Origin: Oreocharis arfaki
Lineage: Eukaryota; Chordata; Aves; Passeriformes; Paramythiidae
Direction of reading: 5' to 3'
NCBI GenBank assembly: GCA_013398015.1
Contig: VZRR01011363.1
Coordinates: forward strand, 372,001-436,000
Length of the DNA stretch: 64,000 bases
The notes under the pieces are model-generated. The model saw nothing but the letters and a program-made list of their open reading frames with translations. It did not search any database and had not been told where the DNA came from. The position numbers and the translations under genes are program-made. Positions 1 through 12,516 of the stretch are shown here, one piece after another; the stretch's first letter is position 1, and every line of letters begins with the position of its first letter.

Positions 1-3000
1 TCAAAGTAGTAATGCAACTCCTTTATTGCAGTGGCAAGAAGGTTGTCTCTAAGGCTTGCCTAAACTGAGATAATTGCTTGAAATGATCCCTTTTTTTTCC
101 CAAATTCTGTCACAATTCAAAAGATGTCTTTCATGATAAAACTGACTGATCCTCTAAGCACCTTATAGACTATCAGTAACTTTCATGTTCAGCTGGCAAG
201 CTAATATAAATATGTATCACGTGCACATCTGTTTAATTTTGGAGCTGAACTTAGTTCACATCCCCTGGATGTTTGATAATTTGTTTGAGAGGAGTTTGTT
301 CTTCCTATAATCAGTAATTTTAATATGTTACAGTTCACACTTGTATAATAAACAAGAAAAACAGCAGGCTATTTTTGATGTCCAGATGAGCAGTAATAAA
401 ATGCAAATACAGCAATATGTCTAAATGAAAGACAGTTTAAGCAGGGAAAACCTGTGGTTGAAATAATTTCTGGAAATGTCTTATACTCTGCTTCAGTTAC
501 AGAGAAAATTTACATTGAGTTTAAGTTGTAGGAATTATTCATCAGAGGTCTAAATTAATCAACACAGATGATATAATTGCAGTCTTGCTCAACATGTTAT
601 TTCATGGCTAATGAACATATCTTTATTACTATATATAATATATTATATTGCTTTAAAAACTGAAAATATATTTATCAAATTAATGGCAAATACACCACAA
701 AATTATTAATTTGCTTTTAAAAGTGAATATGCAACTTCATATTGTCATTGATTATGCTAGGTCTCGGATTGTATATATGATCAGATTGCAGAGAAAATGG
801 TTTATCTCTGTTAGTGTGATAGGTGCTAAGCAGAAACTTTAAAAAAATTAAAAATCAAACACCCAAAGTTAGTGTCATAAAACTCTTCAATATTACCTTT
901 TACCACAGCCCCAGATGAATATGGTTATTTCAAACTTTTTAAGATATTTACAGCAAATAAAAAGCCACAGAAATGATGAGCAAGAAGATTTCCATTTGAT
1001 ACTCCAACATATTTTCTTGTAACATAATCTATTGAAAAAAATTAAAGCAAAACAGTGCTATAACACAGAGAATGCATTGGCACGGAACCAAGGGATGGCC
1101 TTAAGGTGAGGCAAATAAGGATTTCAGAACATAATAATGTAAGCTTTTTTTTTAGTCCTATATCAGTGTCTGCACAAGTTTTTAATACATCTGAAAAAAA
1201 GACAATAAATGCAGTATGAAAGCACTCTTGCACAGTGATCTGCATCTTCAACAACATTCTTTTGACATGTATTCACAGAAACAGCCAAGTGCCTAATTTG
1301 AGGATTTGCAGTGAGCTTTCTAAATTATATCTCTATACAATTTATTTGGTCATTTGTAATAACTGAAATCCATGCACCTTTAAGAAAAGGAAAGTGAGAA
1401 ACCAAGGTAAGTGAAGATAGGCTTAAAAGACAACTGACCTTTTTCCACTTCATTCAGATTAGCAGCTTGCAGTGACAAAGACAGAAGAGACAAGAGACTT
1501 TTTACATTGTAATACGACAGCATAGCACATTAAGCTAATGCACAACTATAGCAGCAGAGAGGTTGATATAGCAAATGAAGCAAGCTTCAAAGTCTCACCT
1601 CCAGCAGAACAAAACAAACAGAAAGGTAAGAAATACATGCCACCAGTGGCGTAAGAGAGGTTTTACTTCTGGATCAGTTAGTTCTGTGATCTAATGACTG
1701 ACAACAATGAGCAAGAGAAATGATTATCTGTAATCTATAGAATGTACATAAAATGGCCTGAAGTTTACTAGACTGGGGTTAAAATAAAGGACATGGTAAT
1801 GTTAAGAGAACAGCAAGATTAAAGAGTGTAGGACGTAGTGAGGTATTTTGAATGTTTTATTTCTCCAGGTTTCATCAGACACCCTGAATGTCTGTTGATT
1901 CCATTTGCTTACTGTTGTTTCACAGCTACAGTTTGCAATCTTAAGAAAGCTCATATTATAGTGCAAATACCATTCTTTTTCTTTCCACCTGTAACTGTGG
2001 TGGTTGCTGTAAAACTTAACTGAGGCAGAGCAAAATGGATTCCTGATTCTTAAGCAACAACACAATAAGCTTTTTAATTGCTTGTTTTCAAATCAACACA
2101 ATATAGTTGAGAAGTGTTGGTTTTCAAGGGATTGTTAGAAAAGTCAAAAAGAGACTGTTAGGTTTTACGCTGCAATGTTCTTTGCAGTGCATCTTAGATT
2201 CCAACATGCCCTCATAAATTAAGACTTTATAGAAGAATGATTTACATTTCATACCAGCAGGTTTCCGCTGACTTCTTCCTTATACTGTGCTGCTGAAATG
2301 TAAAGCATATTTGCAGATAACCATTCACCCCGAAAAACATTCTGAGCTGGTGCAATTCCATGTTGAGTATATATATGCTGTGACATCTTGAACAAAGACA
2401 ATTCAGAGTATTGTCAACAGAATTAAAAGAGGAAAGGACAAGCCGACAATAGTATTTTTCTAGTATATATAGTGCACCACTTACGGCTCAGGGACTTTCT
2501 GTGCTAGAGATCAATACCACTGAATCTAAAAATCTTTGTATATACTGAATGAATATATAGCCTGTTTTCCTGATTGTTGACCTACTTTTGGCCAGCTAGT
2601 ATGTGAATTTGTTTAGTGAAAAATACTTTTCATAAAAAAAAAAACCTATTAGAAATATGCATATCTGATTTTAAGCTGTTAGAACAGATACCAAAATCCA
2701 AATGTTTACAAAGTTCATCATGAAAATCACTCTATACATACTTGACAGGGATTCTGTTACTTATCTTTCAACTCAGGTTATAGGCCAGAGAAAAAGAAAA
2801 GTTCTACAAATTATTTGGTACCTAATACACACTTGAGACAACTGTAAAAATACTTTATATTCTGAAAATTACCGTTTTTAGATCCTGATGTGCCCAGACT
2901 GCTTTCAGTCTAATTCTTAATACTGAAGATATTATGCAAGACCATAGATGACAGATATGAGGACCCTTGGCTAGCTCAAAGTTTCATTTCACCTCATAAC

Positions 3001-5354
3001 TAAGTTCAAAAATCACTTAAGATCTCACACATTGTGTCCTATTCTTAGATCTTTTGTATGATAGATAGTATATTGTAGAATTCTGTACTTTATTCTGTAC
3101 AGTGGAAAACCTAAATTTTTGTGACAATTTCTATAAAATGAGTTGAGGCTCTAGTGATGCATTTTAGAAAAAGTGTCTCTTTTAAAAAAAGCTGTTGAAA
3201 AAAGTCTGATAGGCTAGTGTAAATTCTCAACATTTTTTAACAGGGAGGCTAAACTTGCTGATTAGAAATAGATTGTTTTTATTTCTTCTAGAGCTGGTGA
3301 GATTACTGATTAGAAAGATTGTTTTGATTTCTTTTAGAGCTGAGAAGACTCACCTACTCACATGTCTTACTGACTTCAGTAGAGATTATGAGCAGGCATT
3401 GTATCTGTAAAACTCACAGTATGATTACGGTAAAATTATGCACAGATATGAAACAAATTTAAAAGTGCATTTTCTTGTATTTTGACTGAAGAACTGCAAT
3501 ACAAACATGAACAATTTCATCAATGTTTATTCTCTCCTATTTTTGCTCTATCCATAGAGATATATAGAGAAATGCTTCAATTTTTATTTCAATTGTAAAT
3601 TTAAAATTTACATTTCATTTACAATACTCCAAAAATGCAACAGGTACACTTAATCAAAGTTTTAGGCTAGCACATATAGAAAATCCTTTGTATCCAATTT
3701 ATGGATATTTAATAAAAAGCAGTCCTTCCCATGGCATACTTTGAATCCAGGAAACTCTTGACTCCAGCAGCTAAAGGCACCCAAAGTAAGGCTAAAAATG
3801 TAGAAATGAGCGACATAGGTAAAAACGCTTGCAAAGCTGCAGAGGAGGAATGCACTTGCAAGTGAACTATCTGCTATGTAATAAATACATGAAACCTCTT
3901 AGCATGAAGCCACTGAACACGAATACTGGACTGATGTGACTTTGCTTTGCATTCTTCCAGCCTACACAAGAGAATACCTGATCCCATTTTAAAGGAGATA
4001 GCAACTGATGCCAGGGGAGCTGAAACTTGACTACATATACCTGAAACAGTTGTAGGAGAAACAGAAAACACCTGTTTCTGCTTACTGAGGCTGTTACCTA
4101 TTATTTCTTTCTAAGGCTTGAATTGGCAATTGCTCTTATGTGTTAAGGTATCGGTACTTGGCAAAACAGTATTTCGTCTTAGGAGAAGATTATGTCTGTT
4201 CTTCCAGATATGGATCATCCACTTATAGTTAAATAGCTTTTTGGGTTTTTTATTGCTTTAGATATTGCAGCTTATCCTGCATGGGGAAATTTCTACCAAA
4301 TATTTACTGAGAATAAGTACTGGGTGGAGACCTATATTATATTATGAAGTTGTATTTCTTATACTTGTGTTTTAACATCTTCACTCACAATGCATTCCAA
4401 ATATTTACATTCTGACTTTAAATCTGAATACGTTAAAACAGGGGAGCAATCCAACAATTTGTAGAACTAGTGATGGAAACACATAGGATGAGAAAGGAGT
4501 TATCTGGGTTTTCAAAAAATGAAATTAATTCATGTGTTCACCTCTCCTTACAGTTTCCCAGAGCTCAACTTTGATTGATTGATTAAAGTAAAAATATATG
4601 ATAGCTGAGTAGAGTTAATTCCCAAATTATGGTGGATCTTACATTTCTTTTTTATGCATTTCAAATCATAATGAATTTAAACTCTATGTTCTTCTAGTGG
4701 GCAGCTAGCTGACAGAAAATAGATCTGGCTAGTTAGAAAAGCTGTAAAACATATCAATGCAAACAACAGATCTACTTCCTCTGTGCTGCTGTTCCAACTA
4801 TCCTTCATTCCCTGAGAGACCATGAGAGCAAGCAAGAGATCCTCTGTCACAAAGAGAAGGACATGCTTTGGCTGCCAATTGATACAAACAAATGATTAGA
4901 CACTTGTCTTTTTATTCTGTGCAGGAAGCATCACACTCAGTATTAATATTTCTAGTGGAGTACAGGACAGCATCCAGCGGTGCCAAATACAGTTCCCCAA
5001 TGGCACAGACAAATACTTTATAGTAAAATGAGGATTACAGATAAAAGTAGAATATTTTTCAGATTTCCACAGCTACGGAGATCCTCCACTGCGGTGTCTA
5101 GGCAAACAGTAAGGAGGAGCACATTTTGAGTGACCTTTTAAGTATAAAAATACTGTAATTTCAAAACTAAAAAACTAATTATTGAGTGGACATTAAGTGT
5201 AGGATTGACTACAAAACATACAGGAGAAAAATATGGAGGGAAACGTGGTATTAAGTCAGTTGTAGAGTAACTACTAATTCACCTGTAAAGTGGAAAATAT
5301 TACTGTTCTGCTAAGAATTCTTGGAATTACCTGTGCTTTCTCTTATACTCCTAC
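1..5354 (-). other. SLIT2 intron downstream of EGF repeat 3 (partial)
   Basis: I looked for the next exon (EGF4, starting GELCEEKLDF in recalled human SLIT2) on the minus strand and did not find it, so this is intron running off the window. It is AT-rich unique sequence with an imperfect tandem duplication at 3257-3350. Confidence 0.75.
3257..3350. repeat. Imperfect tandem duplication, two units of about 45 bases
   Basis: Unit 1 contains CTGATTAGAAATAGATTG then TTTTTATTTCTTCTAGAGCT. Unit 2 contains CTGATTAGAAAGATTGTTTT then GATTTCTTTTAGAGCTGA. The copies differ by small indels and substitutions. Confidence 0.75.
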
Positions 5355-5494
5355 CTGTATATTCAGGTGGACAAAGGCAAGTATAGTTATTAATTCCATC
5401 CACACAAGTAGAATTGTTTTCACAGTCATTGTCTTCACAGTCATCAACATTTACTTCACAGTTTTCACCTTCAAATCCGTCTGCACAAGTGCAC
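5355..5494 (-). CDS. SLIT2: SLIT2 exon W20: end of EGF repeat 2 and EGF repeat 3 (calcium-binding type)
   Basis: This 140-base exon reads CTCADGFEGENCEVNVDDCE, then DNDCENNSTCVDGINNYTCL, then CPPEYT plus G. NVDDCE at the start of EGF3 and CVDGINNYTC match the calcium-binding EGF signature, including the Asn/Asp hydroxylation consensus C-x-D-x4-Y-x-C. NNS and NST are overlapping N-glycosylation sequons. The acceptor is GTGTCACAG and the donor is GTAGGA. It starts in phase 2 (completing Trp) and ends in phase 1. Recalled human SLIT2 differs only at CICAD. It is the most 3' SLIT2 exon in the window. Confidence 0.97.
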
Positions 5495-6905
5495 CTGTGA
5501 CACAGAAAACCGAATAACCACATGGACATTTTAGGTGGGGAGTCAAGACAAGGAGTTCTGAAATTAATAGAATTACATTAGAATTATAATATTCCATAAC
5601 AGAACGTGGTTGATATAATGTAAAAAGCCCTTATATTAAACAATCCCAAAGTATTTTTCCTATTTTAAATCACAGAAAGATGCTTCTAAAGTTGTACCTT
5701 ATTCTTTAGTTTAAGGACCCTGCCAAACTAAATCATGGACCATTCCTTTTGAAAAGCCTGCTTCCTTTACATTATAAGACTGTATTTCTTATGGGAAGTG
5801 ATCCTTTTGTTTTTTTAAGGTTAAATACATGGAAAATACTGTGGAATCAGTGATTAGTATGCAATAGTAGTTTTCCACAATCATTCAGTTAAATGCACCA
5901 ATATAAACTCTCTTTAATGTATATGCATGCATATAAAAAACGAAAGCCTGTATAAATTCTTCAAAGCAGTAATTTATTTTTTGCTTTTAATCATGTTTCT
6001 GCAAAACAAATACATCAAAATAGATAGTAAATGTAAAAGCCACTCAAACATGACTACACATACATTTTCACATAGTTTGAACTATCTATAATTTCTGAAG
6101 CTTTCAGTATGAGATTGCTTTGATTTTCAAAATACGTAGTGTTCAAACAAATAAATGAAAAAGGTCAAATTCTGAGGCATTGCTACGTCAATTTAAATTC
6201 TTGAGGCATAGTATTAAGATGTATACGCTTAATTTTTAATAGAAGACTATTTAATCCTTGGGCAGAATTTGGATTAAAAGTAAGAATAATGTCATAATGA
6301 ATTGCAGGATAATGAATTGTATCTTTTTGAAGTGTCATTTCCAACAAGCTTGAGGTGTAGATTATCAAATGACTAATAATCTCACATAAGAATGCTAAAG
6401 AACTTAATTTCATAATTCATGAAGTACATCTGGAGTAATTGTACTGTGTGATTAAATAACTCAAGATTAAAAATGCTCACAGCATGTTTATCTGCTGGCA
6501 TAGTGAGTTTCAAATGAATCATTAATTTTCTGTTTCACTGGGATTTACATTTTATCATTTACATGCTGTCTGTTGAAGTAATACACACAACAACAGATGA
6601 ATTATGAGATTTTTTCAGCAGGGATCTAGCTAGCTATTAATTAACATAATGGAGTCAATACTATTCTGTCTTGACCTGATATGCCTCAACTAATCACAAT
6701 CATTTGTTATTGTTTTCAACAGATTCAAAGCTTTAGAAGCTTTCCAAGGATGGCAACATGTTCTGAAAATTTCCCAAGTGCTAAAAATCTGCCTTTGTGG
6801 TGCACTTACCAGCAAGCACAGAGAGCCTAAAGATTAACATCAACATTATTTAACGGTATAAATATCAGTAGTTTTCCATCCTATTATTACAATTAAAAAA
6901 CCTAC
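5495..6905 (-). other. SLIT2 intron W19-W20
   Basis: Intron of 1411 bases of AT-rich unique sequence. No repeat or gene recognised. Confidence 0.8.
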
Positions 6906-7003
6906 CAGAAACCATCTTTTTCTCCTTCTTTCAAGTGACAAGTTCCACCATGGTGGCACGGGTTACTAATGCAAGCATGAATGGGAATATCACAGTCTTG
7001 ACC
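6906..7003 (-). CDS. SLIT2: SLIT2 exon W19: end of EGF repeat 1 and most of EGF repeat 2
   Basis: This 98-base exon reads GQDCDIPIHACISNPCHHGG then TCHLKEGEKDGF plus TG of Trp. It contributes the last cysteine of EGF1 and the first cysteines of EGF2. The acceptor is CCATGTAG and the donor is GTAGGT. It starts in phase 0 and ends in phase 2. Recalled human SLIT2 has Val for Ile in CDIP, Lys for the first His in CHHGG, and Glu for Lys in GEKDGF. Confidence 0.95.
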
Positions 7004-7133
7004 CTACATGGAACAGCAAATATAATGTAAGAGGAAAATAGAGACACAGTGGAAGAGAGACAAAGAATTCTTCAAGGTCGTTAAGGATAAGCTTACATTT
7101 CAGTGAGCTTTTTCCTCTCCATGCAGTGCCTAC
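7004..7133 (-). other. Short SLIT2 intron W18-W19
   Basis: Intron of 130 bases with GT-AG ends between the two EGF exons. Nothing else seen. Confidence 0.85.
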
Positions 7134-7258
7134 CTTGAAACCATATGGGCATGTACATCTGTAGAAGTCAACTGGATCATTATTGCAGGTTCCATCATTT
7201 TTACATGGATTTGATAAACAGGGATTACACTTCGCAAGAATATTAACATCCACTGGCC
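7134..7258 (-). CDS. SLIT2: SLIT2 exon W18: EGF repeat 1
   Basis: This 125-base exon reads PVDVNILAKCNPCLSNPCKN, then DGTCNNDPVDFYRCTCPYGF, then K. It has the six-cysteine EGF pattern, and the final Gly plus last Cys of the repeat come from the next exon (GQDC). The acceptor is TTTTTAAG and the donor is GTAGGC. It starts in phase 1 and ends between codons (phase 0). Recalled human SLIT2 has Ser for Asn in TCNNDP. EGF1 links the LRR part to the elongated EGF array. Confidence 0.97.
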
Positions 7259-10200
7259 CTTAAAAATACAAATTGGATAGTCAGAAACAAGCAACTATTA
7301 ATGTACCTTGGACAGGATCTATCTGCCATGTTGCTTTAAATTTTAAAATAGACTTCGTGGTGTCTCTATATCAACAAAATGCTGAACTGTCCTTAGTTCT
7401 TTTGATGCGACTAAATAAATTTGGGATTGGATTTTTGGTTTAAGCATCACTTTTTGGTTTTCGTTAAGAAGCTGACACCAAAGCGACTCCCATATTCCCA
7501 TTCTCTGAAAGCTGTACAGTTCTGATCCATGATAATTACATTCCCTTTCTATTAACAAAATGAAGAATACAATTCCAGCTTTTGTTTTGTTACGGGGTAG
7601 GAATTGCCTGCGAAGGAATGGGCTATCACAGTTTTCAATCCTTCCTACGATGGTGTCACTGAGAACACTTTTTCAAATGCATTTTTGCTTTAACTTATTA
7701 TTTATCTGCAGGATCACATAGATGGCAAAATGAAATGGTAAAAATACCTGTAAATTTTTGAACATCTGCAAACTGTGATTTAAATTGCATTGTCCAAGCT
7801 TTCTCACCATAAATAGCTCTATACTGTGTCTTTCTTCCTTATGAGTCAGCCACAGTTCTGTGCATTACTGCGTTAATGTGAGCCCACAAATTATGTGAAC
7901 CATACTTCGAACCTACGTGAAAATGAAGATAGCAATCCATGCCTGCAGACTACCTTCTTCTATTAATGATTAAAATGAAAGAATTCAGAAACAAAAATTG
8001 ACAAAACCCTAAGTTTCAGAACCCAGACTTGGAGGTTTGACTTACACAAATCTTATCTCTTTTATATAGATCTTTTTTAGGTTTTTTTTTTTTCCTGTAG
8101 CTTTCCAGTTCTACAGCCATTTTATGGTGAATTTTTAAGTTAGGTAACATGTTGGTTTTGGTTTTTTCTTGTCAAACAACCAAAGAAAGAATTGGTTTCT
8201 TGTTAAAAGTTAGAAAATACCTGTGTAAAAATAATGATTAATTTTCATAATTTTCGTGAAGTTTGCTTACTATAAGAGAAAATGGGTGACTTTGCCAAAT
8301 GCCTATTAAGAGAATGAAGATACATTCTCTATCACCAGCTCTATGACCTGATGACAATACTGCCTCCAGCTTAATTTCAGATTTCCCCTATCAAAAAAAC
8401 CCTTCAGTCACCCACATGTGAATTGTACCTCTGAAGGAATAAACAGTGATTTCTTCTAAATGGAAAAAAACCCCCAAACTCCTGGAACCTAAAAGAGCAA
8501 ATATCTGATTGCTCTGTATCAGGTTTTACACAAAATGAGCCAAACTGCAGAATTTTCCAAGCTAAAAGGGCTTTGCTGAGATACAGGGCTTTATTCTATT
8601 TTTAAACTTAGATAGCCTAACTTTCTTATTTTCCTTTGCAAATTAATCTCAGATTAATTGTAAAGGAGCTGGAAGGAAGCCATGTGATTTTAAGGATCCA
8701 GTAGCGAGTGTTAGACAAAGAGCGGGTGACTTTTTAATTTTTTTTTTTTTTTTTAAATCTGCAGTTGCTGGTATCCTTCTGTGTCACAGCTTGCAAGCAA
8801 AACACGATAATATGTGATAAGGTGCTTATTGGCAAAGCCATAATCTGTATGGATCATTAATTTTTTTTTTTCTCTTCATGACATTATTTTGAAAGAGAAA
8901 TCTATACCTGGTTAAAGTATGTGTTAGATCAGCACACAGGAGAGATAGAAAAGTTGAAACAAACATCATTAAATCAACATCTAGAAAGTCCTGACTGTAC
9001 TCTAGTCTAATGCTGATCATATTAAGAGGTTCTGTGAAAAAAATTAAGTGAAAGAGCCACATGCATAAAAATTTGTAACACTGTGCTTTAGCCCGGGAGT
9101 CAATCCTTTCTTCTGTTTATTCTGAATAGTATATCCTCTTTTCAAATTTTCATGCAATAAAATGCTAATTAATTGGCACAAATTAAAAAACATTCAGTAA
9201 CTAAGGTCTTGTTCCCAAATGGACTAGCAATCTAAATTTCACTTCCAAAACAGAGACAGAAAATGGGAACTCAACTCCCAACAACACAGTAAGCAACATT
9301 ATCTGATTTCATACTTTATTTGTTTCAAACTAATATATACATAGTATCCAATATAAATGAGTATTTTGACTTTTCATTCTTCAGTTGTAAGACCAAAAAA
9401 AAGCAAAGACAGTTTTGGAACCTATTTTCATTTTCACTATACCGTTCCCTTCCTCCTTCTGCTTGCATATGTTAAAAGACTCATATATGAAAAAGAATTT
9501 GGTGAATAACCTATTGTTTAGTTTAGTTTTTCATGTTGTAGACATCTATGTTCTTGAATAAGCCCTGAGAAAAAAATTCTTTTGTAAACAGAGAAAACCT
9601 AACAGTATTTTATTGACATAGATACATACATGTAGCTAAGATGTTTTAAAAAAAAACATGACACAAACCCTCTCAAACCAGCTTCTAGAGAAACCTGTTG
9701 CAAGAAAAACTTTTGAGCTCTGACATTTTATGACTCCTCTCGCATATGGCCTCAAAAGCAGTATCTACACTACTAATGAAATCACCAATTTTAGTACAAT
9801 GCAATGGAAGTAGTAATTTCAGTTAGATAACTTTCAGGTTTTAAACCCAGACTTCTGAAATAAAAGAACTGTTCATACAATATGCTAAATTATATATCAT
9901 GAATAATGAGCTGTAAATTCATCACAGGGGGAAAAAGGACAGTAAACATGCGTGTTGTAGGAAAGAAGTCTTCTTGAGGTACACAAAAGGAAGGTCAGAA
10001 GGTCTGTTCTTAAGCAGATCATCCATTCCAGATCTACTTACAACCTTACCTGGTATCAGAAAACCACAAGGCCCTGGAATCTCTAGAAGCAGGGCATGGA
10101 TGATAAAGAGGTAAAAGTAAAAGATTGAGAAGCTGTTAGAGGCCACATTAAAAAAAAGAATGAAAACACCCACCCACAAACATAGAAAATAACTGGAAGA

Positions 10201-12352
10201 AGAAAATATTAATGGATGATTCCTGCAGTAAAAGAATTTCTAAAATTAGAGTAAGGTAAAGTGATTTTGTCGAGCTTTACAACTGAGATGAGACTTTATC
10301 GTAAAATGCCATTTTCACTGGGAACTATTCATTATGTAGGTAAAATTCAAGCACCCATTTCACTATCAATTGAATCCATAGATAGTGGTAAGAGGGAATT
10401 ACACATTACTCTTTTCCTGTAAATACATATACAGTAGCAGACCATCAACAGATATTCTGAAAACAGCCCTTTTATTCATAGCCAAAAATTTTGGTTCTAA
10501 TAGGAACATAGCATCTTCCTAATTTCTATTATTCAGCAGTTCATTTTTAAACAAAAGATAAAATTACTTATCTTTGAGCAACAGACACAAAATGTCTTAC
10601 AGGGCCATCATGTCACTGAGAAGCTGCTGATTTGCAATCTGTAATTATGAGCATCTTCATAGGACAGTGGCAGGAAAATTATTTTCTTTCAAATGTATCC
10701 ATAATACCAGATCTCCACTCTTGGAAGTGAAACAAATACACAGTTCTTACCCTGCATAATAATATAAAGGATATTTTCTGATGGGCAAGAGGGAGTAAGA
10801 TATACTTTCTGGATTGTCTGACAGAAACATAATGATTGTATGTATTGTCAGTTTGTAAAACTGACAAAGCTGGAAAATAACTAAACAGGTTCTTCATGTC
10901 CATGCAAATATTCTTTCATTCTTATCCTTAAGACAGGGTGCAATAAAAGCATATCTGCAATATTGGTCAGTGGATGCTTGTAAAGAAAACAATCAGATTG
11001 GCCAGCAAATGTCCTACCTAAAATGAGGCTAAGAGACTTTACACCAGATGAATGTCATATGCAATGAACACTGGCATGACCTCAGAGATGTACTGCTAAA
11101 AAATTTCAAGAAGGATTCAGAAGGAAAAAAAATTCCCTGGCATCACAAGTAACAAGATGGCTTCTAGTGGATTTTATATTAAAAAAAAGAAAAAAGTTTT
11201 TTGACAGAAAGTCTAAAGAGAAAAGATTGAATAGATTAAATATGCAGTAAAGAACAACTTTGGATAAGACAAACTCTGACAAAGTCCCACTACTTTTTTA
11301 AGAACAAAATGACAAAGGGATAAAGCTCACCTTTGAAGATACATTAAAGATGAACAAGTCAAAACAGCTTGAAGATTACCTAGACACTGAGAATAAGTTA
11401 CTTCTGCAAGACTAAAGATAATTTTCATCTGATGCCTCAGAAATCACAGTGAGCTTAGTAATGGCTTACAAATACAAGAACACATAATTGTTTGGAGTTT
11501 TTTTTGTCAATTGGAGTTTCAATGTTTTGAAATCAGGCCCATGAAAAATGAAGCTACATAGAAGCTTTCAGCGTTTTCAAAATATTTAAGAAGTGATAAA
11601 TCAGTGGAATAGAGGAAGATTAAAGAGTAAACAAATGAAGTTCTCACTTGATGTAAGTAAAAAGGGTACTTTTCTAAAAAGTAACAGTACTGTTCAGAAA
11701 AAGAATCTAGGAATTAATGGACAATAATATAGGTTGTGATATAAATGCCAGCAACACTGGTACCAACACGGAGTTAAATATCCTGAGATACCTTCCCATT
11801 TCACAACATTCTAGAACGAGACCTCTATAGTGGTTATCATGTTCCTTTATCTATCTTTTCCTTGGGTTTTTTTTTTGTTTGTTTTTGGTTTGGTTTGTGA
11901 TTTCTTCTGAAATATCAGAGAGATATTATGCATTTAATTGCAGACTGCAAGGATTATTGATGTATTTACAGTTTTTACAGTGAACAGCTTGAAGGAAAAA
12001 GGCTAAGGGAAATGTAGATGTTTAAACTCAATTCATGACTGGGGCAGTACAAAGTACCTATGTACATCCTGTACTATGATGTACTATGTACATCATGAGG
12101 AATATTATACTGCAAGTCCAAAGACTTTTTTCTCTATCTATTTTAAAAGAAGAAGGAATTAAAATCTTTAAAATAAATACATTTCCCAAATGGAACCAAT
12201 GGCTATATCCCTAAGTATGAGTAATAATGACAAGGTTGAGTGAAGGTGCTATAATAAACATATTTTGAGCACACAAGACTCCTAATTCACAGCTCAACTG
12301 TTTGTAAAAATTAAAAATTAACACTTCAAAGAGAAAAAAAGAACAACAGTAC
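7259..12352 (-). other. SLIT2 intron W17-W18
   Basis: Intron of 5094 bases. It contains a poly(T) run at about 8731-8755 and an imperfect palindromic stretch around GTACATCATG/CATGATGTAC-like repeats at about 12058-12100. I recognise no transposon, RNA gene or coding exon in it. Confidence 0.75.
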
Positions 12353-12516
12353 CTTGGCAAGTAAATTTCTTAGAAGGAGTTGTGAGAAGAAGTTTATCAG
12401 CCATTTCTCCAGGACCAGCACAACGTGCAATACCAGGTTCTTTGTATTCTGATTTTACCCAGTCAGACAGCCACTGCATGTTACAATCACAATAAAGAGG
12501 ATTTGCTCCAATAGCT
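12353..12516 (-). CDS. SLIT2: SLIT2 exon W17: C-terminal cap of LRR domain 4
   Basis: This 164-base exon reads AIGANPLYCDCNMQWLSDWV, then KSEYKEPGIARCAGPGEMAD, then KLLLTTPSKKFTCQ plus G. YCDC, RC and FTC give the LRRCT disulfide cysteines. The acceptor is TCTCCACAG and the donor is GTACTG, weaker than the GTAAGT used elsewhere. It starts in phase 2 and ends in phase 1, closing the LRR part of the protein. Residues match recalled human SLIT2. Confidence 0.97.

Noticed and set aside
1..5300. Search for the EGF4 exon downstream of EGF3
   Set aside because: No minus-strand match to the expected sequence; the open frames here have no EGF cysteine pattern.
5290..5517. Plus-strand 75-codon open frame over the EGF3 exon
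   Set aside because: It is the antisense shadow of SLIT2 exon 5355-5494; the minus strand has the EGF cysteine pattern and splice sites.
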